Positions 1 through 6,678 of a stretch of 13,664 bases of DNA are shown here, one piece after another. The stretch is from the NCBI GenBank assembly GCA_938021455.1, contig CALIGP010000175.1:1-13664 (forward strand). The letters run 5' to 3'. The DNA is from an uncultured Lewinella sp. (GTDB lineage: Bacteria > Bacteroidota > Bacteroidia > Chitinophagales > Saprospiraceae). Both the position numbers and the translations under genes were made by a program. The notes below the pieces were generated by a model. The model had not been told where the DNA came from, did no database searches, and worked only from the letters and a program-made list of their open reading frames with translations. Position 1 is the stretch's first letter. Every line of letters begins with the position of its first letter.

Positions 1-260
1 GAATTACAACTCTTTTTCCTAATCCAGCCTCTAATTTCGTGAATGTTGAAATTAACAACCCCATCCCAAAATCAGAATTATTAGTAAACATATATAGCAT
101 TCAGGGCCAGCTTCTGAAATCATTCGGATCCGGAATTAAGCAACCAGCGGGAAGTTCTAACCTATTGTACCCAATACATGATTTACCTCCGGGAATCCTC
201 CTTTTCAAATTTACGAAACCAACAGGAGAGCAAGAAATAATCAAAGTAGTTAAAGAATAA
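1..260 (+). CDS. C-terminal end of a T9SS-secreted protein (type A sorting domain), 5' partial
   Basis: The window opens inside this gene; reading in frame from base 3 gives 85 residues before the TAA at 258-260. They match a type A type IX secretion sorting domain: the entry motif LFPNPASNFVNVEI, a mid-strand IYSIQGQLLKSF, then LPPGILLFKF and the basic end KVVKE. In this family the domain is recognised by the outer-membrane T9SS translocon after Sec export and is removed or attached to the surface. The cargo domain lies outside the window, so the protein's role cannot be told. A strong hairpin terminator follows at 336-370. Immediately after the stop, in another frame, is a 36-base relic of a second sorting-domain tail. 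Recognition of the sorting domain is secure; nothing upstream can be said. Confidence 0.85.
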   Translation, partial: ITTLFPNPASNFVNVEINNPIPKSELLVNIYSIQGQLLKSFGSGIKQPAGSSNLLYPIHDLPPGILLFKFTKPTGEQEIIKVVKE

Positions 261-262
261 GA

Positions 263-298
263 CAAGGCACCCACACCCAACGCATTGTAAAGATGTAG
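263..298 (+). pseudogene. Relic of a T9SS sorting-domain tail after a stop codon
   Basis: Bases 263-298 read QGTHTQRIVKM followed by TAG. This is shifted from the frame of the gene that ends two bases earlier. The segment aligns without gaps to 2475-2510, the authentic end of the interrupted secreted gene (QGIQTQRIVKM, TAA), with 32 of 36 bases equal, including a 17-base exact run. It has no start of its own and is best read as a leftover of recombination between sorting-domain 3' ends (inference). Confidence 0.55.
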
Positions 299-335
299 CA
301 CATGATTACAAGATAAAAACAAGTACAAGTACATC

Positions 336-370
336 AATGCCCAGTAGCCACTTAGCTACTGGGCATTTTA
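336..370 (+). terminator. Rho-independent terminator
   Basis: A perfect 13-bp stem (aatgcccagtagc at 336-348, complement at 355-367) with a 6-base loop is followed by a short T run (366-369). It lies about 75 bases after the stop of the first gene and separates it from the next secreted-protein gene. Confidence 0.85.
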
Positions 371-545
371 TTCTAAGGTAGATACAAAAAAATACTTGAT
401 AAGTCACCAATAAAAAATTCAGACCATAACTAAAAAGGGCCTCCAAATTAGAAATAGCTAGGTTGTTTTCCATTTTCATACCTAGGGGGGATATGACACC
501 TATACGAATCAGAATAACTTCGTATTAAATCAACACCCATCCAAT

Positions 546-1298
546 ATGCGAATTTACGAATTCAGTTTTTTGGTGCTTTGCATAGCACTTCTAACTACAC
601 AATCAATTAATGCTCAAAACTGGCAAGATGACGCCCCAGACGAAGGCAGTTTCGCCCTCGTTTTAGTAACTAATCAAAAAAGAGTTGCGGATTACGTTTA
701 CAGCGGATCCCCTGCGGGAGCAACGGGAATATTATGGGCTAAAGCGGATATGCGACAAGCTCCCTATCTCCACTTTTATAACTACGAAAATCCAACGGTT
801 GAAATTGATGACGAAAGCGAAAGCGAAATCAATTTTACTGTGCGGCACAGTGCCTTCTACGACAAAAAGGCTATTAACTCCTACACTTGCAGCACCAATG
901 AGTTTAGCGCTATTCGATCTTTTCCCGCCATCTACAATAGTGCTAATTTTCTTGCTAAATACAGATTAAGGGTTAGCAGTTTATACAATACGGAGTATAC
1001 AGTAACGGGAGATGCCGTAAATAACCGCATCACCGTAGTCCATTTTCGAACGTTAGCCGCCGCAGAGGCTTATTATGACAACTGGATGGCAGCGAAAAAC
1101 AAGGTAAATACTTACACCACTATTCCCAACTACTCTTGCGAAGATGAGCCGCCAGCTACCGCTCGGGATATTTTTACGGGCAGGCTACTTGCTATGATAA
1201 CTTTAGAGGGATGCGTATTTAATTATGAGTATGATGAGAATGGGGACTTTACGGGAAAGTCAGCAGTTTGTAGTGAGTCTTACGATTGTGAAAATTGA
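546..1298 (+). CDS. Secreted protein of unknown function, N-terminal part of an interrupted gene
   Basis: This 250-residue product starts at an ATG and has a clear signal peptide: a hydrophobic run FLVLCIALL, then INA-QN with likely cleavage after Ala23. No family is recognised. The mature part is acidic and aromatic (for example a D-D-E-S-E-S-E stretch near residue 91) and gains cysteines near the end (CEDEPP, GCVF, AVCSESYDCEN). It ends at TGA 1296-1298, but the same frame stays open for a further 403 codons to 2510 and finishes in a T9SS sorting domain. The reading here is therefore the first part of a 654-codon secreted, Cys-rich protein broken by one nonsense codon. Alternatives are a sequencing error, readthrough, or a truly short secreted protein. 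The gene call is firm; the function is unknown. Confidence 0.75.
   Translation: MRIYEFSFLVLCIALLTTQSINAQNWQDDAPDEGSFALVLVTNQKRVADYVYSGSPAGATGILWAKADMRQAPYLHFYNYENPTVEIDDESESEINFTVRHSAFYDKKAINSYTCSTNEFSAIRSFPAIYNSANFLAKYRLRVSSLYNTEYTVTGDAVNNRITVVHFRTLAAAEAYYDNWMAAKNKVNTYTTIPNYSCEDEPPATARDIFTGRLLAMITLEGCVFNYEYDENGDFTGKSAVCSESYDCEN
1296..1298 (+). other. In-frame TGA interrupting the 546-2510 gene
   Basis: The codon between ...SYDCEN and LTYKRLNGND... is TGA. No other stop occurs in this frame from 546 to 2510. A single G-to-A change from TGG (Trp) would produce it. No frameshift is needed to join the halves. Confidence 0.7.
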
Positions 1299-2510
1299 CT
1301 TACCTACAAACGTTTAAATGGTAATGACAGTTACCACTGTAGCTCCTCCCCACTTAGGGATGACCTTATACTAATCGAGCGTGATGGCTGTGGCCCCTAT
1401 AGAACAAAGGTGGGTGATAGCTTTCTCTCCGGTCAAGAAGGAACACAAATTGCTGCAGGAAACTTCAACCCAGAAAGGTATCAAATGGGATGTGGGCCTC
1501 GATGTGGATTAATGGCTGCGAATATGTCGTGCGTAAGATTCAAAAAACCGGGGACCTCAAGTTGGACATACCTATGCGATGGGAAACCATCTGGTGTAGC
1601 TTCAGACATATTTTACCCTTTTAAAGTCAAAACAATAAATGAGGGTGGTGTAATTAAATGGCAGATCTGGAAGCGGAGTGTTGGCCCTGTAAACGATAGA
1701 CTAGTTTGGCAAAGCACCTATACGAAAGGTACCGTTGCAGAAACTCCAATATATCACTTTTCTTCTCTAGCGCCAGGAATACCATGCACAGGCAACTGGT
1801 TTATCCCACAAAACGCAGATGATTTTGTCATAGACGGAGACACACCTTATTACTGTGATACTGGAAGTAAAGTTGGAAGTGATGGATTTACTTATAGAGT
1901 CCGGGTATGTTCTACATGTGATCAAGATCAACCAAAAGTAATTTTGAAAGACATTGAAATCGATGGCAACGCAAATGGTCAACTACAAGCCGGAGAAGAA
2001 AACAATAATGGGCAAGTCACCGGAACTGTTACTGGAGGCTTAACAATTATCCTTCCCGAAGCAGACCCTTGCACACCCGTAATTAGTGCGACTAGGAGCT
2101 TTAACGATTGTACTGCCCCAATAAATAATAATTTAGCGTCTAGCTCTACAGACGAAGAGTGGCATATTCCAGAAGCCCTAAGCATGGAGGAATTAAAGCT
2201 ACAGGAGGAAAAAGCATTCCGAAACATGCTAAAAAGAGCTGAAAGAATCAACGGTATAAAAGTATATCCGAATCCTAGCAAAGATCAATTTAACGTTAGT
2301 CTTCCTGTAGAAGGTTATGGCCCAAGTATAAGCATTTACTTGCATGATTTGAGCGGTCGCATATCGAAAATAATATCACGTGATTACTCTATTGAAAAAA
2401 GTGGTTCTAATCTTAACATTAACACTCAAGACCTCCCTCCCGGCGTCTACCTCCTCCGCATCGACCTAGGCTCCCAAGGCATCCAAACCCAACGCATTGT
2501 AAAAATGTAA
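1299..2510 (+). pseudogene. C-terminal part of the interrupted secreted protein, with T9SS sorting domain
   Basis: The frame is open from the codon after TGA 1296-1298 to TAA 2508-2510 (403 codons). A GTG at 1410 is the first start-like codon, but nothing around it resembles an initiation site and no signal peptide follows, so separate translation would give a protein unable to reach the Sec pathway. The body is Cys-rich (MGCGPRCG, PCTGNW, CSTCDQ, PCTP, DCTAP). It contains an EF-hand-like loop DGNANGQLQAGE at 1962-1997 and a charged helix near 2185-2245 (SMEELKLQEEKAF). The last 85 or so residues are a type A T9SS sorting domain: VYPNPSKDQFNVSL, IYLHDLSGRISKI, LPPGVYLLRIDL, TQRIVKM. The sorting domain shows that the intact protein was meant for the outer membrane or medium. 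Its binding or enzymatic role is not recognisable. Confidence 0.7.
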
Positions 2511-2565
2511 GAGCGTTCCATCACTAACAACGGACGCTTGTGAATCTGGCCTTCCTACTAATCTG

Positions 2566-2582
2566 AAAGAGAAATCTCTTTT
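2566..2582 (+). terminator. Possible weak terminator
   Basis: A short hairpin (aaagag, loop aaat, ctcttt) runs into TTTT about 55 bases after the stop of the interrupted gene. The stem is only 6 bp, so this is a weak candidate, but no better one is seen before the next gene. Confidence 0.3.
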
Positions 2583-2646
2583 AGAGCAGGGGTTAGCTTG
2601 CCAGAGAGAACTCATTTCCTTCCAAAATAACACCCAAGGGCTATTT

Positions 2647-2674
2647 TTTGCTAGAAGACGCACTAGTAGTTTTA
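2647..2674 (+). promoter_or_regulatory. Candidate Bacteroidota-type promoter
   Basis: TTTG at 2647-2650 and TAgtTTTA at 2667-2674, 16 bases apart, resemble the Bacteroidota -33 (TTTG) and -7 (TAnnTTTG) elements, with one mismatch in the -7 box and slightly short spacing. It would start transcription about 15-20 bases before the ATG at 2698. This is a pattern match only. Confidence 0.3.
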
Positions 2675-2697
2675 GGGTATCAAAAAAACATCCAATA

Positions 2698-5394
2698 ATG
2701 GTTTATAAAAATCGATATTTATTTGCGTTACTATTACTTCTGTCATTGCTGGGAGTACAACAATCAGCCCAAGCAGCAGAAAATTCAACAGCCGATCTAG
2801 TTATCGACTATTCAGAAAACTTCAATGATAACAATGCCCAATCCTGGACGCTAAGCAGTAATCTGGCGGCTAGTGGAGGAGAGCTTAAATCGACCGGTTG
2901 GGGATCTTCTGTAAGTGGCACTTACAATACAGCCTTCTCTGGCACGTATACTTACGCGGTAGACGTTCAGCCAGTAGGTGGAGGTAGTGGCAACGTAACG
3001 CGTGTTCTCTTTAACTACAGCAACAATAACAACTATTACTACGTCGAACTTCAAGGCGGGGGTAGTGGAGTCGTCAGCTTGAAAAAGCGAGTAAACGGCG
3101 GCACTTCAACAATAGCTACTTACGGTGCTTACCAAACTAATGGGCGGACAACCCGTATTTCCGTCACCTATAATAGTGGCTCCATTTCTGCCAGCGCAAC
3201 GCAAAGTGGATCTACCACGACACTCTTCAACAATGTGTCCGACAGCTCTTTCAGTAGTGGCAAAATTGGCGTTTCAACGGCATATAATGTTGCTGACTTT
3301 GACAACGTGACTGTTTCCGCAAGTGGCAGCAGCGGTGGTAGCAATAGTGGTGGCAGTGGAAGTAGCAACTGCGGCATTGTTGTTCGAGCTAAAGGCAGTT
3401 GTGGTGGCGAACGAATGCGTATTAAAGTCAATGGCAGCATTGTCTCCACACATACAATGACTACTGCTTTTGCGAACTACACCTACAACAGTTTTACGGG
3501 AGGGAATGTGCAAGTAACCTTTGATAATGACTCCAATAATGGCTGTGACCTCAATCTTTTCGTAGACCGGATCACCGTTGATGGCACAGTCTTCCTAACC
3601 TCTTCATCAGCTACTACTCCAGGCTTACCTTCCGGTTGCGGCAGTATCCCTTGGGGGCAACTTTGGTGCAATGGAACATTTGACTTCGGTACACGTAGTT
3701 GCTCAGGCGGCGGCACCCCAGCCAATAGCCTGACCGTTTCGCCGGGCACCTTATCCGGCAGTAACACTTCAGGCTCACAGCCCGCTTCAATTGCTTCCAA
3801 CGTAAGTTGGTCCGTAACTGACAATGCAGGGTGGCTGTCTGTTTCCCCTACCTCTGGCTCAAATAACGGCAGCTTGTCTATTAGCAGAACGGCTAACACT
3901 TCTACCAGTAATCGCACGGGTACCGTAACTATTACTGGTGGTGGCATAACCCGTACAATTTCCGTAACCCAAAGTGGTCAAACTAGCGGCGGCGGTGGCG
4001 GCGGTTCGAATGATGTTTGTGAAAACAACGTGTTAACCAACCCAGGTTGGGAATCAGGTTCAAGTCCATGGGTTTATCAATCGAGTGCGGTACGGAGTAC
4101 CAGCAGCGGACACTCCTACCAAGGAAGTGCAGGTTTACGTTTAGACAATCCGGGGGCCACGGCTTATCAGACCGTTACTGCTCAGGCAAATCAGTCTTAT
4201 ACGTTCTCCATGTACGCTAAAAACCTGAGCACCTCCAGCACAAAGCCGAGAGCCATCATTCAATACTTGAATAGTGGGAATGCGGTATTAAGTCAAAAAA
4301 CGGTATTATTCGACGGAGCTTCTTTTCAAGAGTATACCACTACCGGAACAACACCAGCCAACACGGCCAAAATAAGAGTTCGCTTTACGAGACCCTCTTC
4401 CGGAACAAATAATGAAGCTTTTGTTGATAATGTATGCCTTTCTCTGGGCTCCAGTAGTGGAGGAGGAGGAGATGGCGGCGGCGGTGATCCACCATCAACG
4501 TTCACCTGTGACAATAACAATATCGCAAACCCCAGTTTTGAATCCAACATGACGAGTTGGTCTGTACAAGCAGGCAGTGCGTCAACCACTACAAATAGTA
4601 GCCACGTTAGCTCGGGCTCCAGAGCTTTACGACTCACTAGTGCGGGTGCTAAAGTGCAACAAGTCAAAAATGGGATCACAGCCGGAACTTCATTTAACCT
4701 ATCGGTAGCCGTCAAAAATACGGGATCAGATTGGTCAGGACTGTGGTATGGCTTCTTCACCAATGGTTGGGCCCAGGTAGGTTCTGGAAGCCTGAATTTC
4801 CCCTCAAATGCCAATAGTTTCAGTACGGTATCTACAAGCATGACGGCCCCGGCTAACGCCACCAGAATTCTGATCGTGTTCACTCGTGGTGATGACAACA
4901 CCGGTACTGTATACATCGACGATGTCTGTCTCTCTACAGCTGGATCTTCTGGTGGAGGCGGAGGCAGCAATGACTCTTACGTCTGGACAAAGTCTGGCAG
5001 TAAGCTAACCTACAATAATGCTGTAAGCATTGGCAACGGCAATGATGACTTTGCCGTTGGCCACAATTTGTCCATTGACGGCAAAGCGATTGCCGAAGCG
5101 GCCCTGATTGACTACCAGGCAAATTGGCCAGACTATGTCTTTACGGAGAAATACAAATTACCATCGATTGAGGAACTGAAAGCCTTTATTCTGACAAACG
5201 GTCACCTCCCCGGCTTTGCCCCCGCCGCAGAAGTAGAAGAAAATGGGTTCGAATTATCAGCTACGCATACTCAATTGGTAGAGCATGTCGAAGTATTGAC
5301 CTTATTACTACTCGAGGAGCGAAAGGAGCAAAAAGCCCTGGAAGCTCGATTACGCGTCTTACAAGCTTTGAAAGCGAGTAAGTCCGAAAAGTAA
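2698..5394 (+). CDS. Secreted multidomain carbohydrate-binding protein (LamG-like, CBM60-like, BACON, two CBM4/9-like)
   Basis: The product has 898 residues. A signal peptide (about 1-27, LLLLLSLLG...AQA-AE) is followed by these parts. A LamG/concanavalin-like beta-sandwich at 36-207. A Gly/Ser linker. A CBM60/CBM36-type calcium-dependent xylan-binding-like domain at 225-335 (CGIVVRAKGSCGGERM, CDLNLFVDRITVDG, LWCNGTFDFG). A BACON domain at 343-428 (WSVTDNAGWLSVSPTSG, ending ISVTQSG). Two CBM4/9-like sandwiches at 440-582 and 603-746, each bounded by a Cys pair (C441/C580 and C604/C744). Last comes a 140-residue module at 757-898 with NWPDYVF, GHLPGF and a Leu/Glu coiled coil. Poly-Gly linkers separate the domains. 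No catalytic domain or T9SS sorting motif is seen, so a role in binding polysaccharide outside the cell is inferred. The C-terminal module recurs in the next two genes. The BACON and CBM4/9 fold calls are fairly firm; the CBM60 call is moderate. Confidence 0.88.
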   Translation: MVYKNRYLFALLLLLSLLGVQQSAQAAENSTADLVIDYSENFNDNNAQSWTLSSNLAASGGELKSTGWGSSVSGTYNTAFSGTYTYAVDVQPVGGGSGNVTRVLFNYSNNNNYYYVELQGGGSGVVSLKKRVNGGTSTIATYGAYQTNGRTTRISVTYNSGSISASATQSGSTTTLFNNVSDSSFSSGKIGVSTAYNVADFDNVTVSASGSSGGSNSGGSGSSNCGIVVRAKGSCGGERMRIKVNGSIVSTHTMTTAFANYTYNSFTGGNVQVTFDNDSNNGCDLNLFVDRITVDGTVFLTSSSATTPGLPSGCGSIPWGQLWCNGTFDFGTRSCSGGGTPANSLTVSPGTLSGSNTSGSQPASIASNVSWSVTDNAGWLSVSPTSGSNNGSLSISRTANTSTSNRTGTVTITGGGITRTISVTQSGQTSGGGGGGSNDVCENNVLTNPGWESGSSPWVYQSSAVRSTSSGHSYQGSAGLRLDNPGATAYQTVTAQANQSYTFSMYAKNLSTSSTKPRAIIQYLNSGNAVLSQKTVLFDGASFQEYTTTGTTPANTAKIRVRFTRPSSGTNNEAFVDNVCLSLGSSSGGGGDGGGGDPPSTFTCDNNNIANPSFESNMTSWSVQAGSASTTTNSSHVSSGSRALRLTSAGAKVQQVKNGITAGTSFNLSVAVKNTGSDWSGLWYGFFTNGWAQVGSGSLNFPSNANSFSTVSTSMTAPANATRILIVFTRGDDNTGTVYIDDVCLSTAGSSGGGGGSNDSYVWTKSGSKLTYNNAVSIGNGNDDFAVGHNLSIDGKAIAEAALIDYQANWPDYVFTEKYKLPSIEELKAFILTNGHLPGFAPAAEVEENGFELSATHTQLVEHVEVLTLLLLEERKEQKALEARLRVLQALKASKSEK

Positions 5395-5408
5395 TTCAAC
5401 CTCCGTTC

Positions 5409-5450
5409 AAGCCCTCCTCTTCTTAAGCCATATTGAGAAGAGGAGGACTT
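5409..5450 (+). terminator. Strong intergenic hairpin, likely terminator or attenuator
   Basis: cctcctcttct (5413-5423) pairs perfectly with agaagaggagg (5436-5446). Three more inner pairs (one G-T) leave a 6-base loop, and three outer pairs follow a single mismatch. It starts 15 bases after the stop at 5394. It lacks a long T run, so termination may be partial, letting some transcripts continue into the next gene. Confidence 0.55.
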
Positions 5451-5483
5451 GTTACCATTCTCAACATTATCAATTTAACAAAC

Positions 5484-5960
5484 ATGAAATTTATATTCTG
5501 TCTTTGCCTGGCCTGCTTTTTTGGCCTTAGTCTTTCTGCCCAGAATTGGGTGAACGCCGGAGGAACCAAAATACGATCTGCTAAGCGTGTCTCAATCGTA
5601 CCCGTAGGTGCCGCTGCAAAGTATTATCCTGATGCTAGCTACAAACTATCTGTTAATGGAAATATTGCTGCAGAAGAGGTGCTAATTCAAGCATCAGGGG
5701 ATTGGCCAGACTTTGTGTTCTTGCCATCATATTCCTTAATACCACTGTCTGAAGTAGAGTACTTCATCAAAAAGCACGGTTCCCTACCTGGCATCCCTAG
5801 TCAAGCAGACATAGATACTAAGCAGCATGGCCTAGGTGAAGTGCACCAAGCTTTCCTCCAGAAGGTGGAAGAGTTAACCCTCTACTTGATTGATTCACAC
5901 GAGCGAAAAGCAAAATTACGGGGCGAAATTAAAACACTAGAACGGGAGCTTGGTCTTTAA
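5484..5960 (+). CDS. Small secreted protein with WPDFVF/GSLPG stalk module
   Basis: The product is 158 residues when started at ATG 5484. A longer reading from TTG 5433 would begin inside the hairpin and put 17 residues ahead of the signal peptide, so the ATG is preferred. Signal peptide about 1-19 (FIFCLCLACFFGLSLSA-QN). It continues with NWVNAGG, a beta-like SYKLSVNGNIAAEEVLI (52-68), DWPDFVF (73-79), HGSLPGIPS (98-106) and a C-terminal helix VEELTLYLID then KLRGEIKTLEREL (128-157), probably a coiled coil. The arrangement, with KLxVNGxI leading into a helix, recalls the stem part of tail-fibre-like proteins common in Bacteroidota. It parallels the end of the 898-residue protein upstream and nearly the whole of the 155-residue protein downstream, which begins 37 bases after its stop. 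Function unknown; an assembly or stalk role is inferred. Confidence 0.85.
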   Translation: MKFIFCLCLACFFGLSLSAQNWVNAGGTKIRSAKRVSIVPVGAAAKYYPDASYKLSVNGNIAAEEVLIQASGDWPDFVFLPSYSLIPLSEVEYFIKKHGSLPGIPSQADIDTKQHGLGEVHQAFLQKVEELTLYLIDSHERKAKLRGEIKTLERELGL

Positions 5961-5997
5961 ACAACATTCTAAAAATCACAAAACAACCATTAATATT

Positions 5998-6465
5998 ATG
6001 GAAAATATTTCTGTTTTAAAGTCGGGTTTAGCAATCGCCTTATTCCTTAGTTTCAGCCTCACTTTGGTCGCTCAAAGCCACTGGAAAACCTCTGGAAATA
6101 ACATATACCACCAAGGTAAAATTGCCATTGGCACTAATGAAACGCCTCAGGGAGACTACCTGCTTTACACGCCTAAGATTGCGGTCGAAGAAATAGCCAT
6201 TCAGCTATCTAATTACTGGGCTGATTATGTATTTCATCCAGATTACAAACTACTATCGCTAGAAAAGCTAAACCAATTTATTCTCGACAACGGACATCTG
6301 CCCAACATGCCAACAGCCACCGAGGTAGAAACCAATGGCTTGCAAGTTGCCCCTGCAACTGGAAGGTTACTCGAAAAAATAGAAGAGCTGCAACTCTATC
6401 TGATTGAAGACCAGAAAAGAGACGAAGCACTTAGTCGTCAAGTTGATAACTTAAGAAGTAATTAA
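5998..6465 (+). CDS. Small secreted protein with WADYVF/GHLPN stalk module
   Basis: The product is 155 residues from ATG 5998. An in-frame TTG at 5950 would overlap the previous gene and put 16 polar residues before the signal peptide. Signal peptide about 1-26 (hydrophobic LAIALFLSFSLTLVAQ). It then shows SHWKTSGNNIYHQGKIAIGT (27-46), TPKIAVEEIAIQ (58-69), YWADYVF (73-79), NGHLPNMPTATEVETNG (98-114) and a helix LLEKIEELQLYLIEDQKR (124-141) typical of a coiled coil. It shares the module with the two genes upstream, and the short spacing and common strand suggest co-transcription with the 158-residue gene. A strong terminator follows 31 bases after the stop. No enzymatic motif and no T9SS sorting domain are visible. 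The reading frame is certain; the role is unknown. Confidence 0.87.
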   Translation: MENISVLKSGLAIALFLSFSLTLVAQSHWKTSGNNIYHQGKIAIGTNETPQGDYLLYTPKIAVEEIAIQLSNYWADYVFHPDYKLLSLEKLNQFILDNGHLPNMPTATEVETNGLQVAPATGRLLEKIEELQLYLIEDQKRDEALSRQVDNLRSN

Positions 6466-6495
6466 GTGAAGTTGACTAAGGCCACCTGGATTCTG

Positions 6496-6531
6496 AAAGG
6501 ACGTACGTACTTAAACGTACGTCCTTTTTTT
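6496..6531 (+). terminator. Rho-independent terminator
   Basis: A perfect 13-bp stem (aaaggacgtacgt at 6496-6508, complement at 6515-6527) with the loop acttaa is followed by a seven-T run (6525-6531). It ends the three-gene module block. Confidence 0.93.
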
Positions 6532-6678
6532 GTCTTCTCCCCCAATAATTACCGAGACAATGCTCATCGAGTGTATCCTTAAGTAATTCCGATTTATTGC
6601 CTAGCTTTAGCTATGAGAACAATATCCAAATTCATGCCATCACATTTGGCCGCGTGGAATGACTATTAAACTTTCATA

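Noticed and set aside
1296..1336. TGA 1296-1298 as a selenocysteine codon, with the hairpin tggtaa/ttacca (1319-1336) as a SECIS element
   Set aside because: The stem is only 6 bp and sits about 20 bases downstream, the loop does not look like known bacterial SECIS loops, and no Sec machinery is in the window. A nonsense mutation is simpler.
3483..4970. 154- and 214-codon minus-strand frames opposite the carbohydrate-binding gene
   Set aside because: They are shadows of the Gly/Ser/Thr-rich coding strand; the proline-rich translations match nothing recognisable.
5433..5483. Upstream TTG start for the 158-residue protein
   Set aside because: It lies within the intergenic hairpin and would bury the signal peptide behind 17 residues.
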